NCBI GenBank assembly: GCA_965368185.1
Contig: CBDULZ010000019.1
Span: forward strand, 1 to 62,382
Source of the DNA: Kriegella sp965368185
Lineage (GTDB): Bacteria; Bacteroidota; Bacteroidia; Flavobacteriales; Flavobacteriaceae
DNA length: 62,382 nucleotides
Reading direction: 5' to 3'
Each line of letters starts with the position of its first letter. Position 1 is the stretch's first letter. The notes below the pieces were generated by a model. It searched no databases. It saw nothing but the letters and a program-made list of their open reading frames with translations, and had not been told where the DNA came from. Position numbers and translations under genes: made by a program. Positions 53,978 through 62,141 of this stretch are shown one piece after another.

Positions 53978-55120
53978 ATGAACATGGAAATTAAAAGAAA
54001 TGTATTGTTGAATCCGGGTCCGGCTACGACAACCGACTCGGTGAAATTGGCGCAAGCGGTTCCTGATATTTGCCCCAGGGAAAAAGAGTTTGGGGATTTG
54101 ATGGAATTTTGTGCCACTGAGATCACAAGATTTGTGGGAAGTACCGAAGACTATGCCACGGTTCTTTTCGGAGGCTCGGGCACGGCAACTGTTGAGGCAA
54201 TATTAAACTCGGTAGTACCCGAAAATGGTAAAATTCTTATCATTGATAATGGTGCTTATGGAAAAAGGATGCGTCAGATAACAGGCATCTATAAAATTGA
54301 TACCGTTGCTTTTGAGTCTTCTTCAATCGCTCCTATTGACTTAAAAGCTTTGGAAGGTGCTATCGCAAAGGAAAATGGATTGACGCATTTGGCTATGATC
54401 CACCACGAAACCACAACAGGTCTTTTAAACAATATAACAGCAGTGGGAGCTCTTTGTAAAAAATATGGGCTTAGTTTTATTGTAGATTCAATGAGTGGTT
54501 TTGCGGCGATTCCTGTTGATATGAAAACTATGAATATTGACTATTTGGCGGCGAGTTCCAATAAGAATATACAAGGTATGGCCGGTATTGGCTTTGCTAT
54601 CTGCAACAAGAAAGTACTTGAGACGACTGCTTCCATACCGCCGAAAAGCTTATACTTGAATCTTTATGCTCAATATGCCTACTTTGAGAAGACCCATCAA
54701 ACAAGGTTTACCCCACCGGTACAAACCTTTTATGCCCTGAAACAGGCTATTTTGGAAACCCAGGAGGAAACTATTGAAAAACGGTATGAGAGATACAGCC
54801 GGTCATGGGAAACATTGCTCAAAGGATTGGAGAAATTAGGGTTGAACTATTTAATCGACAAGAAATACCATTCTAAGATCATTACTTCGATTATTGAACC
54901 TAATAGTCCGAAATACAATTTTGAAGAAATGCATGACTTCTTTTTCGAAAGAGGGTATACTATATATCCGGGGAAAGTAAACAACTTTGACACTTTCCGT
55001 ATTTCGAACATAGGTCAAATCGATTATACCGACATACAAGATTTTCTGCAAATATTGGAAGCCTATTTAAAACAAATAGATTTTGTAAAGTCTGATTTTA
55101 GGGTGCACTCGAATACGTAG
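53978..55120 (+). CDS. phnW: 2-Aminoethylphosphonate:pyruvate transaminase
   Basis: With start ATG at 53978 (or 53984), the 380-residue enzyme opens with NVLLNPGPATTTDSVKLAQ and DICPREKEFGDLMEF, characteristic of PhnW. The PLP Lys196 lies in AASSNKNIQGMAG, and other signatures are FGGSGTATVEAIL and IHHETTTGLLNNI. It transfers the amino group of AEP to pyruvate, giving phosphonoacetaldehyde and alanine. The gene is 7 bp after phnY and 19 bp before the MFS permease. Together with PhnY and PhnA it forms the well-known non-C-P-lyase route for AEP. Confidence 0.95.
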   Translation: MNMEIKRNVLLNPGPATTTDSVKLAQAVPDICPREKEFGDLMEFCATEITRFVGSTEDYATVLFGGSGTATVEAILNSVVPENGKILIIDNGAYGKRMRQITGIYKIDTVAFESSSIAPIDLKALEGAIAKENGLTHLAMIHHETTTGLLNNITAVGALCKKYGLSFIVDSMSGFAAIPVDMKTMNIDYLAASSNKNIQGMAGIGFAICNKKVLETTASIPPKSLYLNLYAQYAYFEKTHQTRFTPPVQTFYALKQAILETQEETIEKRYERYSRSWETLLKGLEKLGLNYLIDKKYHSKIITSIIEPNSPKYNFEEMHDFFFERGYTIYPGKVNNFDTFRISNIGQIDYTDIQDFLQILEAYLKQIDFVKSDFRVHSNT

Positions 55121-55139
55121 AACCAACCCAGTTATAAAT

Positions 55140-56417
55140 ATGGCATTGACCACAGACCAACGTTCTTGGAGAAAAAGGATTTTTATTTTAACATGGCTTG
55201 CGTATGCAGGATTCTATTTCGGAAGAAAAAATCTTTCTGTTACATGGAGCTCCATGGAGGCGGACCTCGGCCTCGATAATTCAGACTATGCCACGATTAT
55301 TTTTATTTATAGTCTTGTTTATACGATAGGTCAATTTATAAATGGCTACCTATCGGATACTTTCGGTCCACGTAAAGTGGTTTCAGTAGGACTCTTCCTG
55401 GCCGCTATCGCAAACTTGTTTTTGGGATTCTCATTTTCTATCGGCATTATTATTTTTTTAATAGCGGCCAATGGTTACGGGCAATCGACGGGATGGAGCG
55501 GACTGATAAAGAACATGACTCCGTGGTTTCGAATAAACGAACGGGGCATCGTTATGTCTTGGTGGTCGACCTGCTACGTTACCGGCGGATTTCTGGCTAC
55601 CATATTTGCCACTTATGTGGCATTTGATATGGATTTCCTCTCCCAATTGGGGTGGAAGAGAGGCTTTATTTTTCCTTCGATAGTTCTTATGGGCATTGCA
55701 CTGCTTTACCTGTTTTTTACGAGGAATAACCCGGAGGATGTCAATTTGCCCGCAATTGTCGAAGACAAATACAAGTTCGAGGGGGAATCTAAGGGAGAAA
55801 AGCTGAAAATTTTGGCACTGCTTTTAAAAAATAAATCGCTTTGGATTTATTCAAGCTGTTATTTCATTTTAAAAATGACGCGCTATGCCTTTCTCTTTTG
55901 GCTGCCCATATACCTTGAAAAGGGGTTGAATTATGAAGTTAGCGATGCCGGGTATATTTCGTCGGTCTATGAATTGATCGGATTTTTTGGAGTAATTATT
56001 GCCGGATACAGCTCTGATAAACTTTTTAAATCAAAGCGGTTCAGTACGGTTGCGATTATGCTCTTTGCCCTTGGGTTGGCCTGTTTGGCACATCCGCATT
56101 TAGCGCCTTTGGGAAAATGGGCAACAATATTCAGCATAGCCATGATCGGCATATTCACCTATGGCCCTGATTCTTTGATATGCACCGCTGGGTCTATGGA
56201 TGTTGGCGGAAAAAAAGGTGCTGCCATGGCCGCGGGTATTATCAACGGTGTTGGTTCAATAGGGCAAATGATTTCCGGATTTGTAGTTATGGCGATCAAT
56301 GTACGTTTCGGATGGGACAATCTCTTTAATTTTTTCGTCATTATGTCTTTTGTGGCAGGTGGGTTGGCCGCACTGAAATGGAACCATAAAAGTATTGATA
56401 AACAGCTAGTAACCTAG
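55140..56417 (+). CDS. Organophosphate/phosphonate MFS permease (GlpT/UhpC-like)
   Basis: The 425-residue permease has 12 predicted spans and the organophosphate:phosphate antiporter features: YAGFYFGRKNLSVTWSSMEA in the N-terminus, GYLSDTFGPRKVVSVGLF (MFS loop), GYGQSTGWSGLIKNMTPWF and INERGIVMSWWSTCY. The pattern matches GlpT, UhpT and UhpC. GlpT-like permeases are known for phosphonoacetate in phnA clusters of Pseudomonas, so this one may carry AEP, its hydroxy derivative or phosphonoacetate across the inner membrane. It replaces the ABC systems (PhnCDE, PhnSTUV or AepXVW) found in many phosphonate users. Confidence 0.88.
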   Translation: MALTTDQRSWRKRIFILTWLAYAGFYFGRKNLSVTWSSMEADLGLDNSDYATIIFIYSLVYTIGQFINGYLSDTFGPRKVVSVGLFLAAIANLFLGFSFSIGIIIFLIAANGYGQSTGWSGLIKNMTPWFRINERGIVMSWWSTCYVTGGFLATIFATYVAFDMDFLSQLGWKRGFIFPSIVLMGIALLYLFFTRNNPEDVNLPAIVEDKYKFEGESKGEKLKILALLLKNKSLWIYSSCYFILKMTRYAFLFWLPIYLEKGLNYEVSDAGYISSVYELIGFFGVIIAGYSSDKLFKSKRFSTVAIMLFALGLACLAHPHLAPLGKWATIFSIAMIGIFTYGPDSLICTAGSMDVGGKKGAAMAAGIINGVGSIGQMISGFVVMAINVRFGWDNLFNFFVIMSFVAGGLAALKWNHKSIDKQLVT

Positions 56418-56464
56418 GTTTGCCAAGCCTACAAAGATGAAGCAAAACAACTACAAAACTATTT

Positions 56465-57706
56465 ATGGATAAGAACAGCGAGACCATCCGAAAAGCAGAT
56501 CTTGTAATTGTTGGTGGGGGCATTTTTGGCTGCGCCATCGCCTATTATTATTCCAGAAATAACCCTAATAAAAAGGTTGTCTTGTTAGAGCGAAACGAGC
56601 TTAATAATGCGGCGACAAGTAGGGCAGCGGCCCTAATGACCATGGTTCGTTCCAAGCGATCTTATATTCCCCTTACCATAGAAACGTTTAAGGTAGCAAC
56701 GGAAATGGAGCGCCAATTGGGTGAGACCCTTGATTTCAAATATTCGGGTATGATGCATGTTGCAGCAAGCGAAGCCAAAGTCGAAGAACTTAAAGAGTTG
56801 ATGCAAATTGCAAAAGAATTCGATCAAGAGGCTTACTATATCTCTCCTGAGGAGGCGGAAAAAAAAGTTCCTTGGCTCAAAACGGACGAGGCCTTGAAAA
56901 TCGGGTTCGTCCCCAATGAAGCCTATTGTGACCCATATATGTTGGGTACTTTTTTTGCCCGCTGTGCCAAGAAACAAGGAGCCGAAATACGATTGGGTAT
57001 TGAGGCCTTGGCATTATTGAAAGATGGTGCAAAAGTTTTCGGCGTAAAGACCACCGATGGGAATATACACGCCGATTGCGTCATCGATGCCGCTGGTGTC
57101 TGGGCCCCTATTTTGGCCAATGAAGTTGGTGTCGGACTTCCTATGGCTCCGGTAAGAAGTCAGTATTGGATTACGGAACGGGCCGATAGCTTTCCGATCG
57201 ATTCGCCAATGGTATTGTTGCCCGATGCACAAGCTTATGCCCGTCCTGAGGGAGGAAGTCTTCTTTTTGGCATTCGGGAAAGGAAATCTCTGGTAACATC
57301 ACCGAAAAAGGTGCCACGAGATATTTCTGATTTTGTTTTCAGTGATGATGAAGGCATGAATGACCTAATTGAAAATGGGGAGCGTTTGGCGCGCTTTTTT
57401 CCAGGATTTTACGATATAGGTATAAAATATTATGTGGCGGGATTTTCGGGATACACCCCCGACTCACAGCTTGTATTAGGTAAAATACCGAATGTTGAAG
57501 GATTTTTGGTGGCATCTGGTTGCTGCGGAGCAGGAATTTCGGTTGCAGGTGGAGTAGGTCTGGGTATGGCCGAATTGGCAGCGGGAAGAACAAACCCATT
57601 CGACTATTCGGCGTTTAGTGTAAAAAGATTTGGGGATGTTGATTCCTTTTCAAATGATTGGTTGGACAAATGTGCGGCCGCCCGTTCAAATAAGGTTAGC
57701 GGTTAA
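56465..57706 (+). CDS. FAD-dependent amine oxidoreductase, PbfC/PbfD-like
   Basis: The 413-residue protein opens with the FAD fold DLVIVGGGIFGCAIAYYYSR and continues with VLLERNELNNAATSRAAALM, typical of the DAO/glycine-oxidase family. The C-terminal GFSGYTPDSQLVLGKIPNVE with GCCGAGISVAGGVGLGMAEL forms the flavin-closing block. No transmembrane segment is seen. In phosphonate clusters, FAD enzymes PbfC and PbfD oxidise N-methylated AEP, giving phosphonoacetaldehyde. The place between the permease and the metallophosphoesterase, in the same operon, makes that role plausible. A sarcosine- or glycine-oxidase function cannot be excluded. Confidence 0.8.
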   Translation: MDKNSETIRKADLVIVGGGIFGCAIAYYYSRNNPNKKVVLLERNELNNAATSRAAALMTMVRSKRSYIPLTIETFKVATEMERQLGETLDFKYSGMMHVAASEAKVEELKELMQIAKEFDQEAYYISPEEAEKKVPWLKTDEALKIGFVPNEAYCDPYMLGTFFARCAKKQGAEIRLGIEALALLKDGAKVFGVKTTDGNIHADCVIDAAGVWAPILANEVGVGLPMAPVRSQYWITERADSFPIDSPMVLLPDAQAYARPEGGSLLFGIRERKSLVTSPKKVPRDISDFVFSDDEGMNDLIENGERLARFFPGFYDIGIKYYVAGFSGYTPDSQLVLGKIPNVEGFLVASGCCGAGISVAGGVGLGMAELAAGRTNPFDYSAFSVKRFGDVDSFSNDWLDKCAAARSNKVSG

Positions 57707-57731
57707 ATTAAAGAACTTAAAAAAATGAAAT

Positions 57732-58730
57732 ATGCAAGGACGGCGTAAATTCATGGCGAAACTAGGATTGGGAGCTACGGCAATGGGACTCGGCAATATA
57801 AATTCCTTTGGTTTTGCCCCAAGGGAAAAAGAAACGTACGTGACGTCGCAACCTGTGCAAGTTGGGTTCATTACCGATGTACATCATGGTTTTTGCAAAG
57901 ATGGACTGGAGCGCTTGGAAATATTTATTGACGACGCTTCCCAACGAGAGCTAGATTTTATAATGCAAGGAGGCGATTTTTGCCACCCAACTCCTGAAGG
58001 CAAGGAGTGCATTGATCTTTGGAATTCATATCCCGGAGAAAAATATCATGTTTTGGGGAACCACGATATGGATAAAGGTACCAAACAAGAGGCTATGGAT
58101 TTTTTCGGGATGAAGCGGAATTACTATTCCTTTGACAAAGGTGATTTTCATTTTGTGGTGATGGATGGTAATTATATCATGGAAGATGGGGAATATAAAG
58201 ATTATGGCAACGCCAATTTTTATATCGAACAGCCCCGTAGGAGCCTTGTGAATCCGGAGCAGATCGAATGGCTACGGGAAGATTTGGAGAAAACCGACAA
58301 ACAGTGTATAATTATATCACATCAGGCTTTTGACGAAATTTGGGACGGTTGGTCCTCACCCAGCAGGTTCGCCGTACGTAAAGTGATTGACGATGCCAAC
58401 AACCGTACTGAATTTCAAAAGGTTATCGCCTGTTTTTGTGGTCATCATCATGTTGATGACCATAGTTTTATCAATAACGTGCATTACTTTCAAATGAATA
58501 GTGCATCCTATTATTATGTAGGCGCGGGATATGGTTCCGATGATAGCAGGGCCATGTACGAAGATTCGCTTTTCGCATATTTGACTTTTGACGCCAAGGG
58601 TGTTATCAAAATAGAAGGAAAGGAAAGTAAATTCGTTCGTCCAACACCGCAGGAAAAGAATCATCCTGATGCACCAAGGCTTTCCGCTTCGATAAGTAGT
58701 AGAAATGTAATTTTTAAGGAAAGGGAATAA
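57732..58730 (+). CDS. Tat-exported metallophosphoesterase
   Basis: The 332-residue protein has a twin-arginine signal (QGRRKFMAKLGLGATAMG). All five metal-binding motifs of calcineurin-like phosphoesterases are visible in order: TDVHHG, GGDFCH, LGNHDMDKG, IISHQAFDE and CGHHHVDDH. It would act in the periplasm on a phosphate or phosphonate mono- or diester with a bound dimetal centre. It lies 25 bp after the FAD oxidoreductase and 13 bp before the LamG-EEP gene, so it probably acts with them on the imported or surface substrate. Confidence 0.92.
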   Translation: MQGRRKFMAKLGLGATAMGLGNINSFGFAPREKETYVTSQPVQVGFITDVHHGFCKDGLERLEIFIDDASQRELDFIMQGGDFCHPTPEGKECIDLWNSYPGEKYHVLGNHDMDKGTKQEAMDFFGMKRNYYSFDKGDFHFVVMDGNYIMEDGEYKDYGNANFYIEQPRRSLVNPEQIEWLREDLEKTDKQCIIISHQAFDEIWDGWSSPSRFAVRKVIDDANNRTEFQKVIACFCGHHHVDDHSFINNVHYFQMNSASYYYVGAGYGSDDSRAMYEDSLFAYLTFDAKGVIKIEGKESKFVRPTPQEKNHPDAPRLSASISSRNVIFKERE

Positions 58731-58743
58731 TGAAAATTTCACT

Positions 58744-60342
58744 ATGAATATAATTAGAGTTTTTGTTGTTGCGGTATGGCTGATGTTTGCAAATTCGTCG
58801 AATGCGCAAGACCCCAACTTTTACTTAGGTTTTGACGCTGAGGTTTTTGAAGAAACGATTGTCGCAAAAGAAGATGCCATTTATATGGTTGATCTACAAC
58901 AATCGCAATTTACCGAAGGCTTGATGGGTAAGGCGCTTGATCTTTCCGCCAATGCGGCAATGAGAAGGCCAGTAAAACTGCAAAAGGGGAAGATACCGAT
59001 TTTTAATTCCCAGACATCTTTTTCTGTGCAAATTTGGGTCAAGACCTTACCCGGTGCCCGAATGGGAACGCCCATTATGGGGAACAAAAAGGCCGATGAT
59101 ACGTCAGCCATAGGATGGCAGATTTATACCCAAGATAACGGGGCCTGGGCGTTGCAATTAAACGATGGAAAAAATAGCTATAGTTATAAGCCAACTGCAA
59201 AAAGACAACGAATAAATGATGGAAAATGGCATCAAATCGTCGTCACGGTCCAACGAGAGAAACAAGAAGTTTGGATGTACTTCGACGGAGAAAATACGGC
59301 TATTTACAATACTCCTGGTTTGGGTAGCTTAGAAACCGAATTGTCAACAGTGGTAGGTGGATCTGATGAAAAATGGGAATATGGCTCCAATGCGCAGTGG
59401 AACGCTTTTAATGGTTTTATCGATGAGGTAAAGGTATGGGGCCGGTCACTCACGTCAAAAGAGGTAAAAAACTTGTATATCCCGTTTTATCCTAATACCG
59501 TACGCGATAACGCATTATATGATCCAAAACATTTAAAGGTGCTGGCATGGAATATTTGGCATGGAGGGCATCGGTATGGACAAGAAGTAGGGGTAGAGCG
59601 GGTGATCGAAACCATAAAATCTACCAATGCCGATATTGTAGGGCTTATAGAAACCTATGGCTCGGGGGAAGTAATCGCCGATGCCTTGGGTTATCATTTT
59701 TATTTGATAAGCTCAAACTTGTCAATAATGAGCCGTTATCCCATTTCGGAAACTGTCAAAGCTTTTAAACCTTTCAATTTTGGTGGGGCAAAATTAAAAA
59801 TCGGCCCGACGAAGGAAGTAGTTTACTTCGACACTTGGCTCCATTATTTACCCGATTATAGTTCAAGTATTATTAAAGAAAATATGGGTGCGAAAGAATT
59901 GATTGCCAGTGAGACCGCGACCCGACACTCAGAAATTAAGCAGATACTGAAAGAAATTGACCCCTATCTAAAAAACACCGATGCTTTACCGATAATTATG
60001 GGCGGTGATTTTAATATAGGCTCCCATTTTGATTGGACGGAGCGAACAAAGGCAATTCATTATGATAAAGTAGTGTCTTGGCCCGAAAGCAGGGAAATGG
60101 TAAAAGCTGGCTTTATAGATAGTTATCGAGAATTGCATATCGATCCACTGCGCGACCCCGGTTTTACGTGGACACCCAGGGCGGCTACTTCATCCGATAA
60201 ATATGGTTTGAGGGACAGAATCGACTATATTTATTACAAAGGTAAGTCCCTTAGGGCTTTAGAATCTAAGGTCATTGACTATCATCCCATTATGTTTCCT
60301 TCCGATCATGCTGCGGTTATCACGGTTTTTCAATTAAAATAA
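58744..60342 (+). CDS. Exported LamG-EEP fusion phosphohydrolase
   Basis: The 532-residue protein has a Sec signal (MFANSSNAQ), an N-terminal LamG/concanavalin-like domain (residues ~25-240: FNSQTSFSVQIWVKTL, DGKWHQIVVTV, FNGFIDEVKVWGRSLTSKEV) and a C-terminal EEP/DNase I-like domain from ~258. Catalytic motifs are LKVLAWNIWHGGH, IVGLIETYGSG, GGDFNIGSHFDW and FPSDHAAV. EEP enzymes include nucleases, sphingomyelinase C and phospholipases C. LamG domains bind glycans or lipids. A sphingophosphonolipid or phosphonoglycan substrate is an attractive inference in this operon. Confidence 0.9.
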   Translation: MNIIRVFVVAVWLMFANSSNAQDPNFYLGFDAEVFEETIVAKEDAIYMVDLQQSQFTEGLMGKALDLSANAAMRRPVKLQKGKIPIFNSQTSFSVQIWVKTLPGARMGTPIMGNKKADDTSAIGWQIYTQDNGAWALQLNDGKNSYSYKPTAKRQRINDGKWHQIVVTVQREKQEVWMYFDGENTAIYNTPGLGSLETELSTVVGGSDEKWEYGSNAQWNAFNGFIDEVKVWGRSLTSKEVKNLYIPFYPNTVRDNALYDPKHLKVLAWNIWHGGHRYGQEVGVERVIETIKSTNADIVGLIETYGSGEVIADALGYHFYLISSNLSIMSRYPISETVKAFKPFNFGGAKLKIGPTKEVVYFDTWLHYLPDYSSSIIKENMGAKELIASETATRHSEIKQILKEIDPYLKNTDALPIIMGGDFNIGSHFDWTERTKAIHYDKVVSWPESREMVKAGFIDSYRELHIDPLRDPGFTWTPRAATSSDKYGLRDRIDYIYYKGKSLRALESKVIDYHPIMFPSDHAAVITVFQLK

Positions 60343-60354
60343 ATATACATTGCA

Positions 60355-61242
60355 ATGAAGGGTCTGTATTGGTTTTTTGCGTTTGCGGGTCTTATATTTC
60401 TAAACACATCGTTTTCCCCTGATAAGACTCATGAATTTTCTGTTATCACATATAATGTCTGGAATGGTTTTGAAGGTCAAGTGGAACGGCGCGATGCATT
60501 TGTAGAATGGGCAATTCAACAAGATGTAGATGTAATCGCCTTTCAAGAACTGAACGGCTATACGCAAGACTCCTTGACCCAATTGGCAAAAAAATGGGGG
60601 CATCCGTATGCTGCAATTGTTAAAGAAAATGGGTATCCGGTAGGTATTTCTTCAAAGCATCCTATCAAAAACATTCATCGTCTTATTGAGGGCATGCACC
60701 ACGGCGGTTTGTATGCTGAAATCAATGGGATTAATTTTTTTGTTGTTCATTTTTCTCCCTTTAGCCGCGAAAAAAGGGTAAATGAGGCCAAAGCCGTTAG
60801 GGAACTTTTGGAGAAAAAAAATAAACTAAAGGAACGGACTATTGTTTTAGGCGATTTTAATGCTTTTTCTCCGCATGACAGTTTATTCTATGCTCGTACG
60901 GGCATTCGCGATAGGATGTATCTCAAACAAGAAAATAATGAAAAGCTTCGAAATCTGAACAATAGCAACGAAATCGACTATAAAGTTATCGGATCATTTC
61001 TCGAGGAAGGATTTTTTGACGGATATCCTCTTTTTCATAAGCAATTTGATTCTAGTTTTCCAACAAAAGTGTTTCCCTCGGTTTCACTGGATTATTATGT
61101 GAAAATTGACCATATACTGATTTCGAAAAGACTTAAAGCTGTTTGTAAGGAAGTAAACGTAATTAAAGATGCTGTAACCGATACTCTTTCCGACCATTAC
61201 CCCCTTAAGACCATTTTTAGGCTCAAGAGCCTTAACCATTAA
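60355..61242 (+). CDS. Exported EEP-family phosphohydrolase
   Basis: The 295-residue protein has a Sec-type N-terminus (GLYWFFAFAGLIFLNTSF) and an EEP domain without the LamG module: FSVITYNVWNGFEG, VIAFQELNGYT, IVLGDFNAFSPHD, then LDYYVKIDHILIS and TDTLSDHYPLK. It lies 12 bp after the LamG-EEP gene and is likely its partner. Activity could be that of a phosphodiesterase, nuclease or sphingomyelinase-like lipase. It is the last intact gene of the operon; a gene relic follows. Confidence 0.9.
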   Translation: MKGLYWFFAFAGLIFLNTSFSPDKTHEFSVITYNVWNGFEGQVERRDAFVEWAIQQDVDVIAFQELNGYTQDSLTQLAKKWGHPYAAIVKENGYPVGISSKHPIKNIHRLIEGMHHGGLYAEINGINFFVVHFSPFSREKRVNEAKAVRELLEKKNKLKERTIVLGDFNAFSPHDSLFYARTGIRDRMYLKQENNEKLRNLNNSNEIDYKVIGSFLEEGFFDGYPLFHKQFDSSFPTKVFPSVSLDYYVKIDHILISKRLKAVCKEVNVIKDAVTDTLSDHYPLKTIFRLKSLNH

Positions 61243-61252
61243 AAACTGTATC

Positions 61253-62141
61253 ATGAAATCAGTGACTGGAAAAATTATATTGTTGTTCTATATTTTTTTA
61301 TGACTTATAATGTTGCTGCCCAAAAAAATCAAGCCGAGAATATTATTCTTATTTCTGTAGATGGCATGCGCTGGCAAGAGGTATTTAATGTGGCAGATTC
61401 GCTTTTGAACAAAAACAAGAAGTTTTAGGCTGAAAAACCAATGCAAAGACGAAAATAATTGATGCCTTTCTTTTGGAAGACCATAGTTGCTAAATGACAA
61501 CTTTATGGTAATCGCAAGTTGGGCAACAAGGTTAATCTGAGAAAGGGATATTGGTTCTCTTATTCAGGCCGAAGTGAGAAACTTTGCGGGTATTATGACC
61601 CAAAAATCGATTCCAATGGTTATCCGAACAAGCCCAACTAAAATATTCTTGAGTTTTTCAACAAGCAAGAAGGGTATATTGGCAAAGTGGTAACTTTTGC
61701 TTCATGGAATGCGTTGGGTAGAATTTTGAATCGAGATCGAAACGGTATGCTGGTCAATTTGCCAGGTGAGGATGTAATAGGGATAAACTGACCGAGGCGC
61801 AGCAATTGGTAAATGATATTCAACATTTTGTTCCAGAATATTTTTGCGAGTGTAGGCCCGATGAGCTTACTTTTGCCCTGACCAAGGGTTATATGCATGA
61901 CCCTCAATATTGGAACGACCCCAACAATCGCGAAGGGGCTGGTCTCGGTATTTTTGTCAGGAAATCGGATTATGGCGAAACCTTTTTCCATGGTGGCAAC
62001 AATGGAGATTTTAAATGTATGTTCGAAGTATATAAAGACCTTAAAATGGGATATGTCTGTTATACAAATTCAGATACTGGAAGTGAGTTGACCATTGATC
62101 TGTGGCAATTACTAATAGAGGGGAAAAAGGAAAAGCAATGA
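61253..62141 (+). pseudogene. Decayed alkaline-phosphatase-like gene fused to a beta-lactamase-family tail
   Basis: The plus strand reads a signal (KSVTGKIILLFYIFL, stop), then in other frames NIILISVDGMRWQEVFNVAD and YGNRKLGNKVNLRKGYWFSY, then FNKQEGYIGKVVTF and DRNGMLVNLPGEDVIG. These are successive blocks of the exported alkaline-phosphatase/phosphoglyceromutase-like family. Near 61790 another frameshift leads into 61806-62141, whose first ~32 residues (VNDIQHFVPEYFCECRPDEL) still belong to that family. After MHDPQYW it changes to GLGIFVRKSDYGETFFHGGN, the end of a serine-hydrolase of the beta-lactamase class C type. Two genes were therefore joined by deletion and frameshifts. Confidence 0.85.

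Noticed and set aside
53350..54126. 258-residue open frame antisense to phnY and phnW
   Set aside because: It spans the junction of two well-supported genes on the other strand and lacks any motif.
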